Shown one piece after another: positions 54,540 through 62,900 of a stretch of DNA of 64,000 nucleotides. Position numbers and translations under genes: made by a program. The stretch comes from Ridgeia piscesae (lineage: Eukaryota; Annelida; Polychaeta; Sabellida; Siboglinidae), in assembly GCA_025642075.2 (NCBI GenBank), contig JAODUO010001230.1, positions 62,501 to 126,500 of the forward strand, given 5' to 3'. Position 1 is the stretch's first letter. Each line of letters opens with the position of its first letter. The notes below the pieces were generated by a model. It saw nothing but the letters and a program-made list of their open reading frames with translations, searched no databases and was not told the DNA's origin.

Positions 54540-57454
54540 ATCAACTAACCCCCAAACCCACTTCTTTCATGCACTAATGCACTACAAATATACCTCTGGT
54601 GAAATTAGCTAATTAAAATTAATCATTCACGGCACCGACGCAGCTAATAGTAATTAATACACAATAACTGTAAGGATAGCTGAACCACCTTCTAGCACTG
54701 GTTACATTTAAACTAAGACAGTCCTGATAAGATATTAAATTGTATATTAACTTATTAAAGTTATTAAAATTATTATTTAACCATAATTACACATTTACAA
54801 TAAAATCTACATCCTAGGTTTTTTTTACCTACCTACAGACAATATTTAAGTATGTAATAAAATGAATGATTCTGTTCCATATGATGTCACATGCACAGGT
54901 ATGCAATTTTTATTTATCCAACATAATTTACTGTGCAAGAAAAATCATATTGCAAGACTGAACTAATTCATTAGTCATACATAATGTCATACTCATAGCA
55001 CAGCAAATGTGATTTATTAGTCAAAATTATGCCGGTGCACAGAAAGTGAGATGCGTTAGTCAAGATTACGTCAGTCCACAGAAAATGTGATTTATTAGTC
55101 AATATTATCTCACAGCACTGCAAATATGATATATTAGTCAAGATTATGTTATAGCACAGCAAATGTTTGGCATCATTCTTGAATATCCATCAGTGGCCAT
55201 TAAAATTGGCCATTTAAATATATTTTGCACAGATTTCTCGGACGAACCCAAAAAGGGCCCATTTCCATTCAGCGTAACACATCCCGTCAATAGGGAGACT
55301 CCCATGCATACGCACGCACATACAAACACACAGTAGATGGTGCTGGGATCGACAACCAATCGACCAACCACCTACCCAAAACACCAACTGGGGTGACAAC
55401 GCAAGCGCCGGCCACAACCCAGAATGAAATCAATAAAAACTGGCATAAAAATGTAACGCTACTTACTCCCAGAACTGCGTCACGGGGTCAACTTTCTGGC
55501 CCACATGTGTCGCCAACGTCGTCGTTGAGGTCGTCATATTGCCATTTGCAAACGCGCCCCCGTCAAGCGCCTTACCGCAGTCTGGGGTGTTCCAGGCGTT
55601 GTTGCAGTGCGACCAGGGCAGGACACTTGTGAACGAGGAGAAGAGATAGTAGAATGCCCAGGCGAGGATCACGTTGTAGTAGATATTCAACAGGAAGACA
55701 ATGATCGTGGTGGCCAGGCCGATACCTGCAACAGGTGCAGAGACTGACATCAGTCCATGTGCTCCAAACAGCAAGTGAAAACAGGAGTGCTTCAGACGGT
55801 AAACGTGAGAATAAAATTTGAATTTGAAATCCTATCACATTTGCCTATGAATTAATATTATAACGTTCTTCTTGAGACTGGAATACTTTGGTTTAAGGGA
55901 GGTTGTCTAGTGATCAATTCCATATTAAAGGCCAGAATATTGACATTGAAAGAGAAATATTTCTTGAAGTCCTTTGGATTATATAGTGAGTCTGTAATTA
56001 TGAATGAGATGTGTTTTGGTGAGTCATAGTCACCGCCTAGTCATCACCACAATCACCTAATTGGCATATTCTCTGGTTATAAAATAAAACTTTGTTTGTA
56101 CTAGCTATGTATCCTAAGATATGCCTATGTAAAATCAGATAAAAAGTTAGTTTTTGAAAAAAAGTTTATTTTAAACACATTTTGGGCCTTCCAGAATGAT
56201 CAAATCAAATAAATATTTCTCATGCATAGTAGCAGTGCTAGCAATTAAAAAAATTGGTTCTCACAGTTTCTAAGTTAAGTGAGCTAACAGCGCAAAGAAA
56301 GTAATGCCATATAAGTCCATTGGACCATCAGCCCAAAGGACAAAAAAGTGTACATATCATTATGTATGGTGTACTTTGGACATGGTGCTGGCTAGATAGT
56401 AAGCATAACAGTACCAGCCTTCATGCGCACATTAAAATGCAGGTTTATATTCGAGACAGTCATCTGATATGTGATGCTAACATCAGATGTGTATTGTAAT
56501 CTTATCACACATCAGAAATGTGTGGGCAATGTTAATTGATCCAGTAGAGGACGCCACTATTAGTCACCTGGTGTACCTTGGGCTAATATTAGTAATTAGG
56601 CTCACCTTGCAGCAGTGGACAGATCTTCCATGCCCCAATCCCACCTTCAGACATAAACTGGCCCAAAGAAACTTCAAGGAAGAACATTGGAATGCCACCA
56701 AGAACGACACAGATGAAGTACGGAAGCAAGAATGCACCTGAAATAAAACATTCAAGATGTTAATTTATTATTTTACAATTAGCAGCACTTGGTCAATTAC
56801 CTAGATGGCTAGATTAGATGCCACATTATGTTTGGCAATATAACTCGTGCCTAAGAATGAAGCTGGATCTTCGCCATGGTTAACTAACTATTTGCATAGC
56901 CACCATGATGAAATGATTGGTGACTTGTAATGTGTACAAGGTACTCGAATAAAGGGTTAGATAGTTGGCTTATGTAGTTATAACATAGGCATAGCTTTAA
57001 CATTAAGCAAACAGTTTGATATAATGCATGCATTCGTATAAATGCCAAACATATCTTCACTTCAACACTCAGTGACAGCTAGTCTAGACCTTTCTATTAC
57101 CAGAAGACTCTTAAATTTGGATATAGATGATGCAGTATCGTTATACTTGATATACATACCTCCACCATTTTTGTAGCACAGGTAAGGAAACCGCCACACA
57201 TTTCCGAGACCGACAGAGAAGCCAATGCAGGCAAGCAGAAAGTCGATCTTCCGATTCCACGTCTCTCGCTTCATCTTCGGATCGACGCTGTCCTGTTCGG
57301 AAGATGTCGAGTCGTCATATTCGGCTGCTGCAGTTTTTTCTTCAGCCGCATTCTTTTTCAACAAATTACCACACTCACCATTAGTGGCAATTGATAAATT
57401 GTTTTGCTTTGTAGAGTTGCAATTCGAAGCACCTGATACAGACTCCATGACCAT
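25177..57454 (-). CDS. Gene B: SLC6 Na+/Cl- symporter (GABA/taurine/creatine branch), 13-exon model
   Basis: This span is the whole coding model of a neurotransmitter:sodium symporter read right to left. The exons are 57160-57454, 56606-56737, 55467-55725, 53003-53135, 51870-52004, 45951-46054, 43446-43570, 42874-42986, 31926-32063, 30714-30813, 30109-30209, 29325-29495 and tentatively 25177-25311. Every junction is GT-AG, and the phases chain without a break (1,1,2,0,0,2,1,0,0,1,0,0). The first twelve exons give 602 residues and the thirteenth makes 646, which fits the 600-640 usual for this family. Hallmarks seen are [10 protein letters not shown] in TM1, a paired-cysteine EL2 ([13 protein letters not shown]), [10 protein letters not shown] in TM6, the NSLTS chloride-site region in TM7, GLDSQF in TM8 and [12 protein letters not shown] before TM10. 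The motifs CYKNGGG, AESGPGLAF and SQFVGVEGF resemble the taurine (SLC6A6) and creatine (SLC6A8) transporters more than monoamine carriers. The substrate remains an inference. No internal stop or frameshift was found. Confidence 0.93.
25312..28550. repeat. 40-bp minisatellite, about 80 copies, gene B intron 12
   Basis: Tandem units of about 40 bases whose plus-strand parts are CTTACAGCTAGCTCATTGGT, then TCACACGTCTAGAGACTTCT. Units at the left end (25312-26100) are diverged, the centre (about 27070-27930) is nearly perfect, and the right end alternates units with and without the AC of CACACGTC (28170-28470), forming an 80-bp higher-order dimer. One aberrant unit sits near 26055-26083. The left edge coincides with the acceptor of putative exon 13. 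AGCTAGCT and TCTAGA are palindromic words in each unit. Confidence 0.98.
28551..29324. other. Gene B intron 12, unique part
   Basis: About 770 bases between the minisatellite and exon 12. A small open segment ending near 28596 loosely resembles an SLC6 tail but is in the wrong phase. Otherwise I see nothing. Confidence 0.6.
29325..29495 (-). CDS. Gene B exon 12: TM11 end, EL6 and TM12
   Basis: This 171-bp exon (57 codons, phase 0 both sides) follows GTTGACAG and ends at donor GTGAGT. It encodes [40 protein letters not shown] and [17 protein letters not shown], which cover TM11, the L-TYN-TY-YP loop with an NRT sequon, TM12 and the start of the cytoplasmic tail. Relatives normally continue with a basic RL/RV-(x)n-LTTP-like tail; no such sequence is evident downstream. 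Confidence 0.93.
29496..30108. other. Gene B intron 11
   Basis: 613 bases, AT-rich. Contains a 23-bp direct duplication (AACAAATCCAATCATAACA at 29818-29836 and again at 29841-29859) and no other feature. Confidence 0.7.
30109..30209 (-). CDS. Gene B exon 11: IL5 and start of TM11
   Basis: This 101-bp exon (phase 1 to 0) lies between acceptor GTTTACAG and donor GTAAGG. It encodes [20 protein letters not shown] and [13 protein letters not shown]. The G-(V/I)-NRFYDNI and MIGY-(x)5-MK-(x)-SW patterns are standard for the GABA/taurine group. Confidence 0.93.
30421..30706. repeat. (GT)n microsatellite abutting the exon 10 donor
   Basis: About 285 bases of GT with GCGT, GTTT and GTCT variants. On the transcript it is a CA-rich tract beginning 8-10 bases after the exon 10 donor site. 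CA repeats of this kind are known binding sites for hnRNP L in vertebrates. Confidence 0.98.
30714..30813 (-). CDS. Gene B exon 10: EL5 and TM10
   Basis: This 100-bp exon (phase 0 to 1) follows acceptor TCTGTGCAG. It encodes [20 protein letters not shown] and [13 protein letters not shown], i.e. the conserved [11 protein letters not shown] segment and TM10. The donor GTATGT is followed within a few bases by a roughly 290-base (CA)-rich tract on the sense strand. Confidence 0.93.
30814..31925. other. Gene B intron 9
   Basis: 1.1 kb without repeats or coding signal that I can recognise. Confidence 0.6.
31926..32063 (-). CDS. Gene B exon 9: TM8 end, IL4 and TM9
   Basis: This 138-bp exon (46 codons, phase 0 both sides) follows GTTTCAG and ends before GTAAGG. 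It encodes [20 protein letters not shown], the basic intracellular loop RDKRRE, and TM9 ([20 protein letters not shown]). FVGVEGF directly continues the DSQ of exon 8, although the intervening intron is 10.8 kb long and filled with repeats. Confidence 0.93.
32064..34300. other. Gene B intron 8, 3' part
   Basis: About 2.2 kb of AT-rich intron. No exon or mobile element recognised. Toward 34150 the sequence grades into diverged copies of the 20-bp minisatellite. Confidence 0.6.
34305..38500. repeat. 20-bp minisatellite, about 200 copies, gene B intron 8
   Basis: Unit ACCCTGACACCCACCTATGT, repeated over about 4.2 kb. Common variants are CAGAC for CTGAC and 19-base units lacking one A or C (TGTCCCTG, TGTACCTG). 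The first 200 bases are diverged and include TATTCCGG and CTTAGAC forms. The plus strand is C-rich and stop-free in all three frames because 60 bases encode a 20-residue period, so numerous 60-100-codon ORFs are artefacts. The sense (minus) strand carries TAGGTGGGTGTC in each unit. Confidence 0.98.
38501..42873. other. Gene B intron 8, 5' part
   Basis: About 4.4 kb. Contains a pyrimidine-rich (plus strand) segment at about 40960-41400 and a 17-base tandem duplication (GGTGCTAGCTCCAAGC) at 41649-41684. The 127-codon minus-strand ORF at 39281-39664 matches nothing I recognise. Confidence 0.6.
40965..41400. other. Strand-asymmetric C/T-rich segment
   Basis: Roughly 430 bases very poor in G on the plus strand with many CCC and CACC words. 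It contains a perfect-looking plus-strand acceptor (TTCTACTTCTTCCACAG near 41328). It lies in gene B intron 8 and is antisense to it. Confidence 0.5.
42874..42986 (-). CDS. Gene B exon 8: EL4 and TM8
   Basis: This 113-bp exon (phase 1 to 0) begins at acceptor TTGTCTCAG and ends at donor GTAAGG. It encodes [20 protein letters not shown] and [17 protein letters not shown]: the extracellular loop 4 hairpin (SGPGLAF across the junction) and TM8 with the Na2-site LDSQ. Confidence 0.93.
43030..43195. repeat. Degenerate minisatellite of about 33 bases, gene B intron 7
   Basis: Four to five diverged copies with the core ATCATTC..GAATATCACA, such as ATCATTCTTGAATAACATAC, ATCATTCGAGAATATCACAC and ATCATTTGTGAAGATCAAAC. 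The array sits directly upstream (sense) of exon 8. Confidence 0.7.
43446..43570 (-). CDS. Gene B exon 7: TM7
   Basis: This 125-bp exon (phase 2 to 1) follows acceptor CTCTTGCAG. It encodes [20 protein letters not shown] and [21 protein letters not shown], covering TM7 and the start of extracellular loop 4. The Ser in NSLTS corresponds to the Cl- coordinating position of animal SLC6 transporters. A sequon (NVS) in [12 protein letters not shown] is visible. The donor is GTGTGT. Confidence 0.93.
43571..45950. other. Gene B intron 6
   Basis: 2.4 kb of AT-rich sequence without recognisable genes. Only the last 50 bases near exon 6 (45901-45945) are notable, being G-rich on the plus strand. Confidence 0.6.
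45903..45938 (+). other. G-quadruplex motif beside exon 6 donor
   Basis: GGGGTGGGGGTGGGGGTGGG continues as GGTAGGTGAGGGGGG on the plus strand. Four or more G-runs with single-T loops satisfy the G4 rule. The transcript (minus strand) is C-rich there, starting about 13 bases after the exon 6 donor. Confidence 0.85.
45951..46054 (-). CDS. Gene B exon 6: TM6 (substrate and ion site)
   Basis: This 104-bp exon (phase 0 to 2) encodes [20 protein letters not shown] and [16 protein letters not shown]6 is the second unwound helix of SLC6 carriers and contributes Na+, Cl- and substrate ligands; the Gly in DAGTQ is the residue found in taurine/creatine-type carriers. Donor GTAAGT is perfect. The acceptor region (TTTGTTACAG) and the first 26 bases of the exon are duplicated immediately upstream at 46083-46137, so a competing 3' splice site exists. 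Confidence 0.93.
46028..46175. repeat. 55-bp tandem duplication across the exon 6 acceptor
   Basis: Bases 46028-46082 and 46083-46137 are identical, 55 of 55. A third, diverged and shortened copy follows to about 46175. Each unit contains the first 27 bases of exon 6, its CAG acceptor and upstream intron sequence, so the 3' splice site is present twice, 55 bases apart. Confidence 0.97.
46199..46287. repeat. (TATAA)n pentanucleotide repeat
   Basis: About 17 perfect copies of ATATA/TATAA in gene B intron 5, immediately upstream of the duplicated acceptor block. Confidence 0.97.
46288..51869. other. Gene B intron 5, remainder
   Basis: 5.6 kb without recognisable exon, RNA gene or transposon. 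One tandem duplication at about 47592-47714 is listed separately. Plus-strand ORFs at 50014-50286 (90 codons) and 50832-51185 (117 codons) have no recognised domain. Confidence 0.55.
47592..47714. repeat. Imperfect tandem duplication, about 65 bases
   Basis: The block CAATATTGA(A)GAAAAAAATTGG...TTTAACCATTATAT occurs twice in succession. The copies share a 40-base identical core (AAAAAAATTGGTGAATTACT onward), consistent with a recent local duplication in gene B intron 5. Confidence 0.85.
51870..52004 (-). CDS. Gene B exon 5: TM5 and loop
   Basis: This 135-bp exon (45 codons, phase 0 both sides) lies between acceptor TTCCTAG and donor GTCAGT. It encodes [20 protein letters not shown] (TM5) and a loop with [20 protein letters not shown] ending in EPQ. 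The YFTATSPY motif and the W-S-K-L loop are conserved in SLC6. It is the same length as gene A exon 5. Confidence 0.94.
52520..53330. other. CpG/G-rich intragenic patch around exon 4
   Basis: An unusually CpG-dense interval compared with the AT-rich surroundings. It includes CTACGCGCGTAGCGCGCGGG (52551-52570), GGGACGGGGACTGACACGGG (52869-52888), (GGGT)n and (CGA)n words. It spans intron 4 and exon 4 of gene B. It may be an unmethylated island or simply a high-GC isochore fragment. Confidence 0.55.
53003..53135 (-). CDS. Gene B exon 4: TM4
   Basis: This 133-bp exon (phase 2 to 0) follows acceptor TGCTGCAG and ends at GGAAAG before donor GTGACA. It encodes [20 protein letters not shown] and [24 protein letters not shown], covering TM4 and the WKGVKSSGK loop typical of the GABA/taurine/creatine branch. 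The length is identical to gene A exon 4. It sits in an unusually CpG- and G-rich stretch. Confidence 0.94.
53136..54965. other. Gene B intron 3, 3' part
   Basis: 1.8 kb, GC-rich near exon 4 and AT-rich beyond. Contains a short (AT)n at 54503-54537. The 173-codon minus ORF at 53436-53957 has no recognised domain and I do not annotate it. Confidence 0.55.
54965..55172. repeat. 42-bp degenerate minisatellite, about 4.5 copies
   Basis: Units with the core TTATTAGTCAA(G/A)ATTAT and ACAG(C/A)AAATGTGA recur every 42 bases in gene B intron 3. Because 42 is a multiple of three, a 63-codon minus-strand frame shows the 14-residue period [11 protein letters not shown]. This frame is not linked to the SLC6 exons. 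Confidence 0.85.
55467..55725 (-). CDS. Gene B exon 3: TM3 and extracellular loop 2
   Basis: This 259-bp exon (phase 1 in, phase 2 out, donor GTAAGT) encodes TM3 ([32 protein letters not shown]) and the large second extracellular loop. The loop has the conserved disulphide pair in [13 protein letters not shown] and one N-glycosylation sequon (NMT) in a Thr-rich stretch, [19 protein letters not shown]. It ends at QFWE, the family motif that precedes TM4. The loop is longer than in gene A exon 3 (229 bp), and this accounts for the difference in exon length between the paralogs. Confidence 0.93.
55726..57159. other. Gene B introns 1 and 2
   Basis: Intron 2 (55726-56605) and intron 1 (56738-57159) are short and AT-rich, with no feature beyond splice sites. 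Exon 2 lies between them. Confidence 0.7.
56606..56737 (-). CDS. Gene B exon 2: TM2
   Basis: This 132-bp exon lies between acceptor TTATTTCAG and donor GTGAGC, with phase 1 on both sides. It encodes [20 protein letters not shown] and then [20 protein letters not shown], i.e. TM2 and the following loop of an SLC6 transporter. The segment [12 protein letters not shown] is the conserved family signature after TM2. Intron 1 upstream is only 422 bp and holds nothing notable. Confidence 0.94.
57160..57454 (-). CDS. Gene B exon 1: N-terminus and TM1
   Basis: This 295-bp exon encodes 98 codons plus one base. It starts at MVMESVSG; an in-frame TGA lies 12 bases upstream of this ATG, so no earlier start is possible in this exon. 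About 60 residues of polar, Lys/Glu/Ser-rich cytoplasmic N-terminus are followed by [20 protein letters not shown] and [17 protein letters not shown], the TM1 region that carries backbone and side-chain ligands for both Na+ ions and substrate in SLC6 carriers. It ends at donor GTATGT. The Met at residue 3 is an alternative start. A further 5' non-coding exon is possible but cannot be placed. Confidence 0.93.
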
Positions 57455-58292
57455 GCTTTTGATTCATTCGTATGAGCGACTCCTCAGACAGAAAACACCG
57501 TAAACACTGCTCCGCGTTTTGTGAACTGAACGTTCTGCGTCCTTTCTGGTGAGTTTATTTTAGGGTGGTGAAGAAATCCTGGAAATGTTCTGACGCGTTT
57601 GCGGCGGTTTGCAGACGCTTTATGCGTAATGTTCTCCCAACGAGTAACCTGAAACAGCGTGAATGAAGAGTCAAATGCAGCGCGCCTATCGACAGCGTAG
57701 TCTGCTAAAGCTTGTCAAACAAACTCGGCCATATGCATCTCGGCCTAACGTGCATATCATTAACATTAATGCGTACACGTACTCCCTAACATTCTGCGGG
57801 GAGCAGTGCCCCATGAGTAATGCGGTTGGTGCAGTATAATGACGGTTAATAAATTATTGCTATGTGTATTTACTTACTTATTTGAGAATAATTTAGCAAA
57901 CCAGCCAAGTTCTTGCTCTCACTCATGTTGGTCATGCATAGGCCTACATAGGGACCCGTACGAATTCCGGTTCGAAGTGTCCCCCCATAGCAGTTTGCAC
58001 TAATTCCATCTTTTTTATTCTTCTGGAGAGTCGATAAAGACAGAAGATGCTGCCTTCTTATTTTCTCGTCCATGTGCTGAGTGTCATACGTTGATGTAGT
58101 ATATAACGACAGCACACGTCCATTTGTTGCACCGTGTAACCATTCGCTTTGGGTATTTAGTAGAAAGGCCAAGCCGCTGTTTCATAATCGTTAGGTATGC
58201 AACGGAAATGGGTAATTTTTTATTATGTAATGTGTGACTCGTGGATGTATACTTCACGTTTGGTGGCAGCGTCGTGTACACACACACAAACA
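57455..58292. other. Immediate upstream region of gene B
   Basis: Expected 5' UTR and possibly promoter. The first 250 bases upstream of the ATG contain scattered CpG words (GACGCGTTTGCGGCGG). No TATA box or initiator could be chosen with confidence. The 100-codon ORF at 57870-58172 is unrecognised. Confidence 0.45.
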
Positions 58293-58328
58293 CAATATAT
58301 ATATATATATATATGTTTTTTGTATATA

Positions 58329-58401
<73 letters not shown>

Positions 58402-58434
58402 ATATATATTCTTTGTGTATATATATATATATTA

Positions 58435-58499
<65 letters not shown>

Positions 58500-58558
58500 A
58501 AAGTAGTATATTATTTATGCAATATATTAATTCAATTAAATTTTTTTCGAATATATTG

Positions 58559-58643
<85 letters not shown>
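58292..58643. repeat. Long (AT)n tract in three blocks
   Basis: About 350 bases of TA dinucleotides in blocks 58292-58400, 58420-58497 and 58560-58643, separated by short AT-rich spacers. All overlapping ORFs are YI repeats and artefactual. The tract is prone to cruciform extrusion and slippage, so its true length in the genome is uncertain. Confidence 0.98.
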
Positions 58644-58647
<4 letters not shown>

Positions 58648-61600
58648 AACAATGGTAGCAAATATGAAAAGTAATAAGGTAGCCGAGAATCAAGTATACA
58701 ATTGTCAATGCCATGGATGTTTTGAAACACGATTTGGAACATGCTGAAACACATCGCATGCTTTTGGTTTTATGTGAAGCTATGCGGCCAATTAAATGGT
58801 GTTTACATAGAATTACTGATGACTTCTGGGTGACGACGGCACACGCATTTTACAACCACGATACTTTCTGGCTAAACATACAATTACAATGATGCGCCTT
58901 TGACTCATAATAAGAGCTATATATAAAAACTACAAACATGATATACTAGTACGGGATTGGGTTGAGTTGGCATTGGGCCGAATTGGTATTACCGGAGTTT
59001 ACCAGACTCGGCGAAAATCCAAGACGGGTGGTGTGTAGCTGTGGGCGTATCGACAGCGCGGTATTATAATAATTCATGCTTCTCATAAATAGGACAGATT
59101 ATGTATCTCATTTGCGTATTATAATAATTTATTAATTTTGTATGCAGTCTGGTTTTTCAGATCAACGTAGCTGCCGGGATATGGGAGAAAGTGCGTTCGC
59201 CTTGTTTTAATGAACGCTGCAGCCACACTACGGCTACGCAGCCCAGCTTGTCAAAGACCACACACGTACTGCTTAGCTATGGCTATGACTGTTATAGTAA
59301 TAACACTTTTATTCGTATCACATTATTTAATAGCGTACACAGTTTGTCCTCTACGACTACGTATGTGTAGTGTTGAAATAAATGCCGTGGATACCTTAGT
59401 GTAAGTATATAAACGAAACACGCAAATACTACGGAATATTGGCTTGTCTACGACTTCAAATAATTCGCTTCAAAAGAAATTATTTTTTAGTGGTTTGCCA
59501 ACGATATTATAATTTATCAGTCACAGATGAAAGTACCAGCTAGGACTGTCTCCTGTATGATGGTTGATCACCATCCAACCATCATCGTACACGCATAAAC
59601 TCCACCGAAATCGATGGCGTAATTTCTGCGGAGCGGGCTTCACGACTAGGAGCGCCGCGATCACAGGTGTGGCTAATAATGCCGTGGAAATTTCCGTTGT
59701 TATACATGTACCGCGCCGTATATAGTGTTCATATCAATGGGACAATCGCCGCGTTGTAAAAGTCACCTTTCATCTCACGTATCTCAAAGGTGTTGACATT
59801 TAAACTATAAATTATAGCATTCGGAAACGTCTAGAGTATGATTTTGAAAGGCCACTTTATAATTGTTTGTTCGCGTTCGCTTATTCATCGTTCCTTATCC
59901 GGTGCCCTATTATGTTGAAGGAGGCCTACTTACGAATACAACAACAACCACCAGTATGCCAATGTCCATGTTCGTCTTATGCATTTTAAACACATTGTCA
60001 TTATTTCCGCGATTTGTATGTCTTTGTTACCGGTACACAGATATAGATCTATCAATGATTATGACACAGTATTTTTTCATTTTACCACCAATAACAATAT
60101 AAGACAGTAATCCTAAACGTGCAACAAACGATCGAGGCTGCTATATAATCTCAAGCTGAGAAATAAACATTATAATTATATACCCATTACCCCGGTATCG
60201 ACATTAGAATTAAACGCTTGTGTGACTGTCGCGATTGTTCTAGAACACTGACAATCATGTGAGCTCTGGCTGGGTACTGTGACACACATATCGCCTTCAG
60301 GCGTTTCTCAGTCAAGTCAGATGCCGATTCAACGACAGTGAGAGACAGCGAGAACAGATAAGTAAACGTTCGGACGTGCAATATTGGAATTTATGGCGTA
60401 GCTGTGGCGAGCGAACATTCGTCGTCAGAGGCGCGTGGTATAACCTGCATAACAACAACAACATTGGAAAATTCCACTCGATCGTCGTGATCGCGTAGCC
60501 GTGCCGTGCCGTGGCGCGCGCCTGAACGACGTACTCGATCGTCTGCTTGATCAGCGCGGCGGCAAAGGCAAAGCGCCTCAGAAGTACAGCGTAGCGTGAT
60601 TCGGATACGAACTGGACTATATGATTTTGTATTCAGATCAACAACCCGTGTTTACACTCTTGGTAACGGTGAGGTAATGTTTTGTAAACAAAGCTCGAAG
60701 TACCTGGACGCTCAAGGAGCACATTACAGCCAACACAGGGTCACGGGAGGGCGTGGCGGCGAGAAGACATTTGTCTTTGATCGTTATCACGTGGGCGGTA
60801 GGCCTCTATTATGTGACTAAAATTAACTTTCCAATTAAAGTACTGTGGTACACGCAGGGGAAATTTACTCTCGGAGACTAATAAAAATATAATAAATAAA
60901 TAAACTAATAGAATATAGAAGGTAAAATGCATAAATCTAAAGCGTAATATAAGAAGGTAGAAATAAAGTTGTCTATTATCTGATGCATTCAAAAATTGTC
61001 AGTTAACATATTGTCATTTCAGTAATTAAAATATTGTTTAAAATGTAGTGTTTTTAATGCACTCTTAAAAGCTTTCTTCCCGAACGACCAGCAATTTCGG
61101 AGGGAGCGCGGGAGGGGAGACGGAGGGAGGAAGGGAGGAGCAGATGGAGGGAGGAAGGGAGAGACCGACATACAAACAGACAGAAATAGCTAGACACAGA
61201 CAGATGGAAAGACAGGAACGACAATGCACTCGACGAGTCAACGACAGGTTACACATTTACCGCCTGCGTGAAATAGTTTTATTTAAACTGACAGACACCA
61301 GATGTATCGAAGCACGCAATAGCTTTTGGTCTCTCTTCCGAAAAAAGGTGAACGAAATTGCCTAATCGAAAGAGGGGTGGAATATAATATTAAACTCGCA
61401 GTATTTGCGATGGTGCACATTGCCTACAACTAACTATAGGCCCTACATATATCCTGCAACGACAAGCAGTACTCGTTGTATAGGGGAGTAGTCGCCTAAG
61501 CTGACACAGTTCCCAGAAACGTAGGTCTAATTTAAAGCAGTACGAATAATCTATAGGTAGTATTAGGTACTTCGTAGCGGTTTGACAGTCAGGGGAAATT

Positions 61601-62655
61601 AATTGACTCAGTGGCGCCGCCTGTCGAGCGGTACATATATTAAAACATGCTGACAACCGTTTTTTGGCTACTACAAAAATTGTCTCCCTACAATTTTGAT
61701 ATGATCTATAATTATACCATTAAAATGACTGTGCAGCCATGGTTTAAGTGCTGGTTAAATGCCGCCCAATTATCTGTTTGACGCATGCTTAATTAATCTG
61801 ATTCAACGGCCCAATAGGCATTGTCTATGGCTTTCTGATATATACCCCCTATAGCCTCTTAAAGATTAAGGCTACACAAACATACCGTGTCTTGCTATTA
61901 TGTGCTCTGCTGCACAGCACACCGCCGATCTTATGCCTACGCCAGCGAAGATAATAATTATCTAGGCGTGGGATTGCACTGCGGCATTATTACACACAAC
62001 TAGCGCGGGGGTCGGTGACATAGTGGTAGAGGTATTGAGTTCAACGCACCGGCTAAACCGTATACATACATAAGCAAGCATGCTTTTATTCTTCGTTTAA
62101 GGCGGTTATATTAATTTTCTGTGGAATGGGATTTTGTATAAGCAAGCATCGTGGAATTTCAAGTAAACCGCCATGCTATCTTTGAAGACTCCAAATCCTC
62201 GCCCAGTTTGTTTTACACCAAATTCAAAAGTGATCCGTGGAATATAGAAATATTTCTATAAACCATGCCGGAAACCTCATGAATTAAAATTTATAACAAG
62301 GGCGTCGCCATTGGGGCGGGGCATGTGGAGACTCGTACTGGAGATAATTTTAAACATTTGTTGATCGCCATTTCAGTTAGTAGGCCTATTTCTGGGTAAC
62401 AATTTACTAATTTATAATATTTAATATTGATTAAAAAGTATTTGATTCGTGACAAGCATCAATAATACCCGTGTACTACCTGAACTATGTGCATTGCCTA
62501 AATCCCGGATGTGTAGAGTGTAACTAAAATCTTTATTTAAAAAAAAAAACTGTTTGGATTTACAAAAGATTATCAAATGTTTTTTAAACATTCCCCCTGT
62601 CCGTTGTCAAATAAATTATACTGTCAAATAAATTATATTGAGACCAGCGATTTCG
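58644..62655. other. Upstream intergenic region
   Basis: About 4 kb with no supported gene. Contains a CpG-rich patch (60420-60610), a GGGA-rich stretch (61095-61175, GGAGGGAGGAAGGGAGGAGC) and a small bistable hairpin at 59558-59584. ORFs of 60-90 codons are unrecognised. Confidence 0.5.
60420..60620. promoter_or_regulatory. CpG-rich patch, candidate distal promoter or 5' exon
   Basis: High local CpG density (CGATCGTCGTGATCGCGTAG, GTGCCGTGCCGTGGCGCGCG, TCAGCGCGGCGGCAAAGGC) in AT-rich surroundings, about 3 kb upstream of the gene B start codon. It could hold an upstream non-coding exon or the promoter of gene B or of an unseen neighbour; the sequence does not decide. Confidence 0.3.
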
Positions 62656-62659
62656 TGAT

Positions 62660-62846
62660 TCAACGTGTATAAGTATATATGTATCTGTACTTTATAAGTT
62701 TATGTTTTGTATGCCATGTTTTGGGGTCACATGAAGACGGCACATTCTGTGCCATGTAACAATACTTTTTTGTTTTGATTGCTCATGTACATGTATAATG
62801 TATTGTTGTTGTTGTTGTTACGAAATAAAATTGATTGATTGATTGG

Positions 62847-62900
<54 letters not shown>
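62660..62900 (+). mobile_element. LINE 3' terminus with (ATTG)n tail
   Basis: A T-rich 3' UTR-like stretch ends in TTACGAAATAAAATTGATTG, followed by about 17 ATTG units (62830-62900). A poly(A)-like signal running directly into a short tandem repeat is characteristic of CR1/L2-type LINE 3' ends. No ORF2 remnant is visible upstream, so this is a severely 5'-truncated insertion on the plus strand. Confidence 0.6.

Noticed and set aside
62008..62050. tRNA-like A-box sequence (GTGACATAGTGGTAGAGG)
   Set aside because: No matching B box at the right distance and no cloverleaf; perhaps a SINE remnant but not supportable.
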